From Styela clava (taxonomy: Eukaryota; Chordata; Ascidiacea; Stolidobranchia; Styelidae): a stretch of DNA of 64,000 nucleotides. A program made the position numbers and the translations under genes. Every line of letters begins with the position of its first letter. Within the stretch, counting starts at the first letter, position 1. The notes beneath the pieces are model-generated. The model did not search any database. It saw only the letters and a list, made by a program, of their open reading frames with translations, and was not told the DNA's origin. The stretch is taken from assembly GCF_964204865.1 (NCBI RefSeq), contig NC_135256.1, positions 19,745,703 to 19,809,702 of the forward strand, written 5' to 3'. Positions 15,101-23,900 of the stretch are shown piece after piece.

Positions 15101-16094
15101 TTCCTTAGGAAAAAATAATCCGATTTACCGAAGGAAAAAAAAAAGTTTTTAGCAAAAAACGGCAATTTTGGTCATGTGACGGCCTCGATTAATTTAGATT
15201 TTTATTGAAACAAGCATGGCACGATATGAAGCATCTGATGTGGTCCCAGACGCCCCTCGTTTGTGAGACACATAGAGTGTTTGTTTTATTGAGCCAAATG
15301 GAGGGAAATTCTTGGAATTTGGATAGTGTGCTGTACTGTATGGCGAACCCTGGCCTCAAACCAGCAAATACTAAAATTATTACAGCATTTGCATTATTGG
15401 ATACTTGACTTTGATAACATGAATATTGCTGCATTGTCTGATTGTGAAAATCTTGTCAAAACAAAACAGACAAAAACAGTCGGAAGACCTGTAAGTTTGG
15501 GGTCTCATGTAGTTTCGTACCTAATCCACTTTTAGTGGGCAGAGCATAACAATTTTTTGAAATATCAATCCTAACCCTCACCTGACTAACCCATCCAAAA
15601 ATTACGTCACTACGACGTAACAGTGACGTAATAGAGCCCTTCAAACTATACGAACTGTTGTCCAAGACGCGCAGACGAGCATCCGAAATCGAATAACTAT
15701 TTCTCTCGTTTTCTCGTCGCAATGATCCCAATATGAGAGAGATCGCTGACATTAGTCAGCTCTTTATCGTTGGCGCCGATGCCATTTTGGGCGATCGTAT
15801 TTATATTTGACAAGCTCTATGACGTGATTGTGACGTAATTTTATAATTTTTGGATGGCATAGTCAGGTGAGGGTTAGGATTGATATGTCAAAAAATTATT
15901 GCGATACGCTCGCTAGAAGTATGTTAGAAGTATGACTAGAAGTACTAGGTACGAAACTACACGAGACCCTAAGTTTGACATACAGGTAAGACATAAGAAG
16001 ACAAAATTTCAGTATTTAGACTACATATTTCCAGTATTTCAGTAACGTTATACAGTTCCGCAGTTATATATTATGAAACAAAAATACTTACCAT
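134..16094 (-). CDS. COPB2: COPB2, coatomer subunit beta' (complete, 24 coding exons)
   Basis: Coatomer subunit of the COPI coat, which coats Golgi-derived vesicles and retrieves dilysine-tagged cargo to the ER. Coding exons in transcript order: 16094-16092, 14676-14571, 13936-13818, 13688-13562, 12813-12710, 12164-12065, 11627-11436, 11125-11034, 10956-10806, 10082-9983, 9712-9602, 9520-9325, 9018-8875, 8458-8328, 7725-7656, 7128-6991, 6496-6386, 5737-5566, 4655-4520, 3818-3641, 3277-3209, 2568-2509, 1747-1658, 223-134. All use GT-AG introns and sum to 2790 nt, giving 929 residues. Two WD40 propellers (about 1-300 and 300-590; the first binds KKxx tails in this family) are followed by an alpha-solenoid (about 600-825) and an acidic tail ending LDDELLED. 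Matches to animal COPB2 are near-continuous, for example [16 protein letters not shown] and [17 protein letters not shown]. Human COPB2 is about 905 residues; the extra length is in the tail. The initiator ATG stands alone before intron 1. Exon ends were set by reading frame and consensus, not by transcripts. Confidence 0.96.
1658..3277 (-). other. COPB2: COPB2 acidic-tail cassette exons
   Basis: Three consecutive coding exons (3277-3209, 69 nt; 2568-2509, 60 nt; 1747-1658, 90 nt) have lengths divisible by three and begin and end between codons. They encode Glu/Pro-rich, low-complexity sequence; two open with Glu-Pro (EPEIEPKTD and EPQPAQTKV). Any of them could be skipped without a frameshift. 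They replace the poorly conserved linker before the final acidic motif in vertebrate COPB2. Alternative splicing is an inference. Confidence 0.6.
5042..5108 (-). repeat. SINE tail fragment, family 1 (minus orientation)
   Basis: Read on the minus strand it contains CACCCAGGGTATAATAAATT followed by a GGTGGCTATGCCG-like segment and TTCCGGTATTTCC. The same string occurs on the plus strand at 10620-10698 and 50380-50446 and partly at 35812-35852. It lies in a COPB2 intron. Confidence 0.6.
5186..5476. mobile_element. hAT-type non-autonomous element (291 bp)
   Basis: Terminal inverted repeats read CGGGGTTTCCCAAACT on the left and, on the opposite strand of the right end, CAGGGTTTCCCCAAACT. Flanking 8-bp copies are CACTAGGC (5178-5185) and CCCTAGGC (5477-5484), seven of eight identical, as expected for a hAT target-site duplication. 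No transposase is encoded. It sits in a COPB2 intron. Confidence 0.8.
5909..6195 (+). repeat. Dispersed repeat with TATCGATCTTA head, copy 1
   Basis: Begins TTATCGATCTTAATCGGTAA, then a TTTG/TCTG run, then ATATCTCACGAAAGCGAG, CATGTGCATTCATC and CGTATAATTAGCGAGTTATC, and ends near TCTCGTTTTACT. A longer, clearly homologous copy in the same orientation lies at 44066-44476. No coding content or target duplication was recognised. Confidence 0.75.
7457..7476. repeat. (TG)n microsatellite
   Basis: Ten uninterrupted TG units in a COPB2 intron. Confidence 0.9.
8013..8130 (-). repeat. Dispersed repeat, copy in COPB2 intron
   Basis: Read on the minus strand it contains CTAAAATAAGGAAAATC, CCTAACCCTAACCTGG and TACACACACTA in order. 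The same series occurs on the plus strand at 51958-52052 inside a GRIP intron, so this is a dispersed family, not a telomeric array. Confidence 0.65.
10620..10698 (+). repeat. SINE tail fragment, family 1
   Basis: Contains CACCTCACTCAGGGTGTAAT, AAATTGGGTAAGC and TTCCGGTTCTTCC followed by GAATAAAA. It is homologous to the 3' part of the complete copy at 50312-50446. It lies in a COPB2 intron. Confidence 0.6.
13100..13407. mobile_element. hAT-like MITE with CTGGGTTTCTCAAACT ends
   Basis: The left end CTGGGTTTCTCAAACT is matched by the right end read in reverse, CTGTGTTTCTCAAGCT. Candidate 8-bp flanks (CTTTATAC and CTTATGCA) match poorly, so the exact borders are provisional. It lies between two COPB2 exons, with no transposase. 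Confidence 0.6.
14070..14285 (-). repeat. tRNA-derived SINE, family 2 (minus orientation)
   Basis: Read on the minus strand it carries a B-box-like GATTTGAATCC (14266-14256), then CATGTAACTGCTGG and CCTCCACCATCG. These match the plus-strand copy at 61500-61735, which has a cleaner B box. It lies in a COPB2 intron. Confidence 0.65.
15500..15969. mobile_element. Foldback MITE with long inverted arms and 8-bp target duplication
   Basis: The element is flanked by perfect 8-bp direct repeats TAAGTTTG (15492-15499 and 15970-15977). The ends read GGGTCTCATGTAGTTTCGTA and, on the reverse strand, GGGTCTCGTGTAGTTTCGTA. The inverted arms stay similar for about 130-140 bp, including ATCAATCCTAACCCTCACCT and CCATCCAAAAATTA, leaving a centre of roughly 190 bp. 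No transposase is encoded. It sits in the first intron of COPB2. An 8-bp duplication suggests a hAT-like or foldback class. Confidence 0.88.
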
Positions 16095-16160
16095 GCTTTT
16101 GGTTTAATCTGATCAATCTTTGTAGTCGGAATAATTTCCTGGTTCAAGCTGGGCACTTTA
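16095..16160 (-). other. COPB2: COPB2 5' untranslated leader and proximal promoter
   Basis: On the minus strand this stretch runs straight into the initiator ATG at 16094-16092, which is followed immediately by a consensus donor (GTAAGT). It is therefore transcribed leader. The transcription start is not identifiable by eye and no TATA box was assigned. Confidence 0.5.
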
Positions 16161-16543
16161 ATTGAAAAGATAAAGTAGGCAGGTATCCTCATTCAGATTG
16201 TTGTGATCAGTTCACGGTACACGACAATGCTGACGCGTAGCATTATTCTGCTGTCACCTTGCAGCGCTAAAGAGCAATTAGACAATCAGAGTAAAATTTT
16301 AACGTTTTATATGTAATTTAAGTATGGTTTTCAAGAAGAAAAAAATATATAATAATAAATACGAATAACCCGACACCAATTATATTATAACATTATCAGA
16401 CTTAACCTTATTTCCACTTTTAAAATGTGGAAAAGGGGATATAATTTTCATATGTATCAGAGGGGACAGGAGTCGGTAACCGATGGAGCTGTGAACTCTG
16501 GAACGTTGAGGGGTACAGCAACATACCGAGGAAACTATGTATA

Positions 16544-16883
16544 CCGTGTTTCTTCTGAAAAATAACACTAGGGCTTATTTTCGGAGAATGTCTTATACTT
16601 TCATTTATCAAAAACAAAATTACAAAGTAGGAAAATACGAGATTTTCAAATACTGTACACAAAATATGAAAACCGATATCCATTTACCTATAAATACCAC
16701 GTTTTTATTCGAAATAACTGCAAAACATAGACTGTCAATCATTTAAATCGTGAAAAGTTTTTTGCCACCGTCTAGGTATAACAAAAAAAATTTCGTTATT
16801 GACTAGGTCTTATTTTAAGGGGAGGACTTAAGTTAAAATAATTTTCAAAATTCAGGCTAGGTCTTATTTTCGGGGAAACACCG
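16544..16883. mobile_element. TA-flanked MITE (GTGTTTCCCCGAAAATAAGAC family)
   Basis: The right end on the reverse strand reads CGGTGTTTCCCCGAAAATAA, continuing GACCTAG. The left end is a degraded match, CCGTGTTTCTTCTGAAAAAT. Both ends abut the dinucleotide TA (16542-16543 and 16884-16885), as for Tc1/mariner-type insertion. Internal GGTCTTATTTTAAGGGGAGG repeats the terminal theme. Length is 340 bp with no transposase. It lies upstream of COPB2. Confidence 0.75.
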
Positions 16884-17889
16884 TAGGTCCAATAACATTT
16901 TAAATATTATATTTTTATTTATAATGATTCAAAGCGACATTTTTCTGTTATCATATGCTTCATATGAATTACAGGGCATTGAAGTGACAACACGTACCGT
17001 AACCATTGAGCAAATTCAAAATTTTCGATTGAAGCCAAAAGACTTGCGAGAGTATACGCGTACAAAGTTGGTTATTACTACCAGATTACAATATATTTTC
17101 AACTCCGGAAACAGGCGCTATTATACCAATATAGTCAAATAAAAACTGAATGACGGGTTTTAGGGGTAGCCTACAAAGTATATATTGGCTTGTTGTTGGT
17201 TTGGTGTGTTGGTGATGAACGACAGTTCGGGGTTATTTAATTCAATTACGTCCAGTACAAAAAGTTATGGCGGTTTATAATTTTAAGAAAGTCTAAATTA
17301 ACTAGTTTTACTCCGATTAATATTATTAATTTGAAAAAAAAAAGAGTAAAATTTCGCCAAAATAACAATGTTATCCATACAGGGTTGGCTACATTATTCA
17401 AACCCTATTCTTCCACTGTCCATACCTCGCCGATGTTTAGTTACGGCCTTGAATTTATGATGGTATTCTGACAATTGTGGAATCATTTTACCAAATGGCG
17501 CGTGCAAACTTGGTCTCATCTTCAAAATCATCATTTTGTTCGAAAGCAAGCTGCCGAGTGTACTAGTGTACCCGTTTGTCAGGGTCGTTTCCAAGAACTA
17601 TATTACATCACATTCGACGATAAAATGACACTGAATTATCTGATTTGGACTCAAATTTGGTAATTAAAACTAAAAATAATATAATGCGTCTGCCTAAATT
17701 TCAATTGGTGCTTTATAGATCTGGACATTTTCGAATGCCGGATAAATTCAGAATCCAATTGATATTGTTTTCGAATTGAATCTCGAATATTTGAAAAATA
17801 TTCAAACTAATACAATGATATCTGAATTTTCTTGTAATGGGGGCCTTCCAGAACCATAAATGACCGGTACTGAAAACAAGAATCCAACA

Positions 17890-17915
17890 TGTGATGAAAC
17901 ACATGTTTCATCACA
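17890..17915. repeat. Perfect 11-bp inverted repeat with 4-nt loop
   Basis: TGTGATGAAAC (17890-17900), loop ACAT, GTTTCATCACA (17905-17915). It is a strong hairpin with no T-tract or gene next to it that would suggest a role. Confidence 0.85.
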
Positions 17916-18783
17916 AACTCACTAGGTTGAAGAGAGTGTCATGTCACAATTTAATTAAATCGTCGGGTGTGGTCGCGTTCTTGTGTAGCAGAAGGAATAA
18001 TGGACCAGCACTGAAGGAATACCAACAAGGAGCTTACAGACGATGTAAAGATGAGAAGGATACTAGGACAACATAACAGAATCGAAAGATAATAAATCAG
18101 GAATATGAAGATGAGTATGGGGTTGAAATTCAACTGTCAGCAGATACTGCAAACGCTATTACCGGTACTAAATATTCTACTTTAATTATAAATGAAAATT
18201 CAAATAATCTCTTTGGTATTAGCTATATATGCATACACAGTTTGTAATGTAACATATGATATGGCCATGTCAATTCGCAATGCTTTTAAACATTCATTTA
18301 ATGGCTTATTTTTGTTTTGTTCTGTGTGCATACCGTTTTAACGATATTAGCCTAACTAATTACAGACCTGTGCACGCCTGATTAGTGTTTTTTTCTGATA
18401 ATTGTTTTTATGAGTGTACGTGCACAGAATTTACCAGCATAGTTTTGATTTTAGTTTGTAAGTATCTTGAACCACTTTTCACCAATGCCCAATTAGTGTA
18501 ACTTTTCATGGCTTTTGGCTATTCTCGTCACCTCATCCACACGTTATCTTAGTATCGAATTGAATTTTGAATGTACGACAGTCCGAAAGTTCAATTTTTT
18601 TGTGTTTTTTTTCTGACCCAAGCCTCGTTCAACAAGGTTATTTTTGTGCCTGTGCTGGTGAGCTGGCACATGCGGTTTTTAGCACGATACGTTATTGTTA
18701 CGAAAATAAACGGGGAATTTCATGCTCTTGATATTTGGCTGAGGAGCGGACGTTTTGAGTGCTCGGCGTAAACTGAATTTTTT

Positions 18784-19445
18784 TTTCTGTTGCTTAAATT
18801 ATTCAATCCATGACAACTACGAAATTCTGAAATGTCCTTATATATTAATTTAATTGTGTCCAACGTAACTAGCGGTTGCGACTTCTTACGTCAAAATAAA
18901 AACATTATTTCTCTAAAATACCACGGCGATCTGTGGACATAAAAATATGAGATAAGTTGCCTGATGTATTCAACTTTGATATATACATATTTTTGCAATC
19001 TTGCGAACTCGTTAAAGCCGATAGAAAAATCTTAATATCTGTTACAAAATCCGTATAGTACAATTTTACTTCATACAATGAAAATACATATAAAGTAGGT
19101 TATATCAGTAAATCAAAAATACATATTCACCCGCCTTCACCGCATCGAAATCCACGCCAAACAGTCGCCGCGGTAACACCACTTGTTAAAAGAGCCGACT
19201 TTTTTAACGAAAAAGGAATTTTCTGTTGTGCAAAGTAATCAATCCATGACCGGTACGGGCATATTTAAAATGTCTTGCTTTGTTAATTTGATTGTCATCA
19301 ATTTAAACTGTGGTTGCGTCGATAAAACAAGAGCCACTCTAAAACACCACGGCATTCCGCGGACATAAAAATGTGTGGTAAACTGCCCGATTATATATTG
19401 TTTCGATCCGTATTTTTGCTTTTTTGCAAATTCCACAAATTTGAG
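18784..19445 (+). repeat. Diverged direct duplication of about 230 bp
   Basis: The segment at about 18784-19015 recurs at about 19215-19445. Shared landmarks in order include TTTTCTGTTG, AATCAATCCATGAC (TTCAATCCATGAC in copy 1), AAATGTC, TTAATTT/TTAATTTG, GGTTGCG, CTAAAATACCACGGC/CTAAAACACCACGGC, GGACATAAAAAT and TATTTTTGC. Spacing is about 430 bp. Identity looks like roughly two thirds to three quarters by eye. No known element was recognised. Confidence 0.7.
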
Positions 19446-20699
19446 ATGTACTTGTAACACTGACTCCTTTCAATCGCAATGCTGCCACTCCGATTATTTT
19501 TAAGGATAAAACGTTCCGAAAGATTTGTAATTCTGCTTTAAAATCTCAGAGATAAATTTTATTTTAGTAAAATAAATTTTGTTCGAATGTACTTTATAGA
19601 TTAATTATCTTATACATCATCACAAACCGGGAAAAGTCGCGTTCTCAACTTTGTTTAAAGTTAACACGAACATTTTCGACGGCAATTTTAGTGTAAAAGT
19701 AATGGATAACAAGGTAAATCCCGCTCACAATTCACCGTGTTTCGATTTTAGTGACGATAAGTTCTAAACGCGGAGCGAACATAATGTGTGCCATAGGAAG
19801 ACGAAATTTTGCGATTTTCAATGCCTAGAAAAGCGTTTTTAGACTGTCGCGGGCCTCAACAACACTTGTTTACGGTTTTATTTTCAGTATTTTATATTGC
19901 CGATTTTCAGTCAAACAATTTAGGTCGTGGATTTATTCATTAATTTGTCTTTAGAATCTCGCCGCCGATGAACGTATAATAAGTCTCACCGGATGCACCA
20001 TTCTGTCAATTCCGTGCGAGTAACAAAATAAAATAATTGTCATCGTTATCGTGGTACAAATTTGAGGAAAATTTGTGATTTAGAGACAATAAACGTCAAC
20101 GTAAAGGCGTTTACGGCCTAAATAACACGTCACAACGATGAAAACATTCGGCAATTTTAAGCAAAAGGCAATCGTACGCGTTATCGGCGACTTTTTCAAT
20201 TTTCAAAACAAAAAATTCAACAGCGTTGTGACAAAAGCGCTTCTTATTTCCTATTGTTCTCTACCACTGAAAAATCAGCTTTTACATCGGGCGGGTATTC
20301 AAGCACCGGCCCTTATTTATTTTTATGTTCTGATCACACAGGCGGCTATTCAAACGGGCTCTTATCAAGATCGGGCGGTAAAACGAGCATTTACGGTACC
20401 TCCTAACTCCATTTTATTAATAAATTCCCATTTATTGCTCAATATTGTGAACAGACCGATTGCGTGTGTTATTTAATATCCATCTTTTATCACATATCTT
20501 AATTTAGTTTTTACATAACACCGATTCTATCAACAAACAAGCAATATGAAATATTGACCGCAGAAAAAAAAGGAAAAATGCTAGAGATAGATGACGGGGC
20601 ACATATTGCCTCAAGCGTGAAGCGTGTACGCGTTTTAAAAAATCAGCTGATCTGCCAAGGCCGCCACGAGCAGGATTGTTTCTCGAGTTTTGCATAGAT

Positions 20700-20798
20700 C
20701 GGTAGATTGTTGGGACTTTCAGTCTGCTGTGCTGTAGTTCGTGTGATAGGCCTAGTTCTGTAGTGTTCTGTAGTTAGCAGCGTTTGTCTTGCTAATCG
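20700..20798 (+). other. MFSD10: Probable non-coding first exon of MFSD10
   Basis: A consensus donor (CGGTGAGT, GT at 20799) faces a good acceptor (TTTTCGCAG, ending 20988) five bases before the MFSD10 start codon. This implies a 5' UTR exon ending at 20798 and a 190-nt UTR intron. The upstream edge is arbitrary because no transcription start can be read. Confidence 0.5.
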
Positions 20799-20993
20799 GT
20801 GAGTTCATTATAGTGAATTGTGTTTAATTCTGTTAATATAGCAGCACCGCATACCGCAGTACTGGCATATATTCTGTTAAATAGCAGCACGCATACTGAT
20901 TGATCTGTAAGTTACATTCAGATATTTCATGCATTCAGACATTAGGTACGTACCTACACCATAATTCTCTATTTCTGTATTTTCGCAGTTCAA

Positions 20994-23900
20994 ATGGAAG
21001 GGAAAAAGGATGGAACGAATGCTGTTCTCAAAGTGATATTTATCTCTCTTCTCATTGACTTGTTTGGATTTACAGTCATTTTACCACTGTTTCCTTCGCT
21101 TATGGAATTTTACAAAAGCAATGATAAGGTGGGCTCGCTTACCTTAGAATACATGGAATATAGGAATAGTCTCCCGAGCTAACTCTGTGTAGTTGTTACT
21201 GTCTCGGAATGAAATATTTCATTTTTATACCACATATTTATTCCTTTTTTCTGTCTCTTGCTCCAAACGAGGCTTTGCACAAACAGCCACTGCTAGATAA
21301 GGAACTACTGCAGTGTTCTGGGATTTTGATACCTGTTACAAATTCATTTGGGAATACATGCGCAAGTAGCCTAGAGAAATATCTGCTGTAATTAAGAGCA
21401 CATGAGATATGGTATCAATGAGGAATTCATCACCAGTGACTTTCTTCCAGACAACATTTTAGCTTTATATTCTCATCTCAGTAACTTCTTGTGCTCTTCA
21501 CTCAACCTACAATTTATAAAAAATTGTCGCCCCATGGCCCAGCGGTTTGACCACTCCTAACTATGTTGGCATTATAGGTCGAGATTATCGGTTCAATAGC
21601 GATTCTCACCGCCCACTTTATGTATTAAAGAGCTACTTAGCCTTTTTCAAAGTGGAGGCGTGATAATCATCTTTTAATACAATTACATAAAAAATTCTCA
21701 AGTAGTTTGGGGGAATTGCAAGTGCATATTTGAGGTTGATTAAATACGCCTGCGTCTATTTGAAATACAACTTACTGTGTATAAATCAGAGATTCGAGTA
21801 TTTAAACATTCAAAATTTATATCACAGGGAAATTTGTATTCTTCTATGGAAAGCATGGTGACTTCGTTCAGAAAGTTAATCGGAATTCCAGAAACTGAGG
21901 ATGTTAATTCTGTTTTATTTGGAGGCAAGTTTCAAGCAATTGTATTATACTCCTCAAGATCAGATACTTATTTTTTGATTATCTTGCTAACTCCCTAACT
22001 CCCTAAAATGTTATGCCAAATGTTTTCTTATCACACCCTATAATTGCTTTTGAAACTAAGACTACTATAATAAACAAGCATGACCACATACAGCTATATT
22101 GGAAATGATATCCAATGTCTTTTGAAATTGATAATTCTCTGAATTCTGATAAACATATTTGGTGTTGGCCATAAGATGAGATCTCATATGTGGCAAAGCA
22201 TCTTAAAATTATTATAGCCTAAATGAAATGTGATCATAATCACAAGACTACTCTTTTGAATAAAAGAAGAAATTTATAATAATTCCATTACTTAACTTAT
22301 ATATTTTCTTAATTTAGGTATGATTGGATCTTTGTTTTCATTCCTTCAATTTCTCAACTCACCATTCTTTGGAGCAGCTTCTGATGTTTATGGACGAAGA
22401 TCGCTAATTTTAGTTTCGCTTTGCGGAAGTGCAATTTCTTATGTGTTATGGGCAATGTCGGACTCATTTTTACTTTTTCTCATTGCAAGAATTGTAGCCG
22501 GAATAAGTGAAGCTAATGTCAGTATTAGTACTGCAATTATTGCTGATTTGAAAAGTGAGAAAGCGAGATCAAAAGGAATGGTAAGTTTATATAGCTGTTG
22601 TTTTTCAACCGGATTGTTTATTTATTTATTTTTGAATAAATTGAATAGATTCATTCAGAAACAAATTCATGATTTATGCCAAATATTTTTGTGAAATTTT
22701 TTGTAAATTATAATTTTTAATAAATTTTAATCACCTAATTTTACAATACCTACTTTTTTACGATTGTATTATTTCTAATATTATCTGATTTAATTTAGGG
22801 TCCCTTTACAAATCTGATAGTCTTTCAATTTTATCCATTGTCTCAGTAATGAGTACCTATCAATTCTATCATACCCTATCTGAAATGAAAAAAATTATGT
22901 TACGTTTCCTAATAATAAGTGCTTCATGCACCATGAAATATGCTTCCATTTTATGTATGGAATACAATAAATATGCTCAAGAAGTTTGCCAAGTGAACTT
23001 GTGATCTATATATTTAGTAATCATAATTTAGTACTATTACATTTATGATTTATTCTTTTTCAACATTTTTTCAGGCAGTAATCGGTGTTGCTTTCTCAAT
23101 TGCATTTGTCTTTGGTCCTCTTGTCGGTGCTTGTTTTACTAAAACTATGTTGAAAGGAAACAACTTTTTTATTGGACCAGCATTATTCAGCCTCTGTCTT
23201 ACATTAGCCGACATAGTTTATGTTTCTGGATTTTTACCAGAAACATTACCTGTAAACAAGAGGGTGAGTAATTTTACAAATTGATTCAGCGTATCTATTT
23301 TGAGTTAAAGCACACTATCGGATACCTAATTCAAATGTTATTCAGCCAAATTTGTCTGGTATGTTACCATGATATTGTCGTCAAGTGAAAATTTTGATAT
23401 TTGAAGGGAAAATCGCAGATCTTGAACACCATGTTGGCTACATGTATCGCTTATTCCAACTTCAAACAAAAAATATTTCGAACATTTTCATCATTTTTTT
23501 GTTGTGTATCACAGTGTATGGTATATTTGGTCTTAAATGTGGTTTCTAATGTATTTCTGCTATTTTAACTTGCTATTGAATGAACTTTTTGAAACATTTC
23601 ATATCATTCTAAAATGTACATACAATATAATAATGTTCAATTTGTCTTAAAAACATTTCCTGATTTCAGGCATCATCAGTATTCACAAGCATAAAGGAAA
23701 TAACACATTTGATCAATCCTGTCGCTTTATTTAAATTTTATGCAGTTCCATCGACTCGTACTAATCCAATTAAAGGTTTGTGTGTTTTTGTTTGAAAGAT
23801 ACCATCACTTTTGTTGCTTTAGGCCTGTCCTTAGGTGTTAGAAATAAGGAAATATTAGAGTACATTTGAAATTATTAATAATTCACCATATAATGAATTC

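Larger units (their letters stand above)
16161..20690. other. Gene-poor region between the divergent COPB2 and MFSD10 promoters
   Basis: No exon of a recognised gene was found. Contents are the TA-flanked MITE at 16544-16883, a hairpin at 17890-17915 and a diverged direct duplication at 18784-19445. A segment at about 20290-20400 has repeated GGGCGG-TATTCAA and GGGC-CTTAT motifs and ends in TTTACGGTACC; it resembles a transposon terminus but its borders could not be set. Short open frames here have no recognisable domains. Confidence 0.6.

Noticed and set aside
19696..19720. ATGGATAACAAG followed by GTAAAT as a first coding exon
   Set aside because: No second exon could be matched and no protein similarity; likely chance.
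20138..20476. 112-codon open frame on the plus strand before MFSD10
   Set aside because: Low-complexity content overlapping a transposon-like GGGCGG/TTTACGG segment; no recognisable domain.
21528..21600. Functional tRNA gene
   Set aside because: A and B boxes are present, but no acceptor stem or anticodon arm could be paired.
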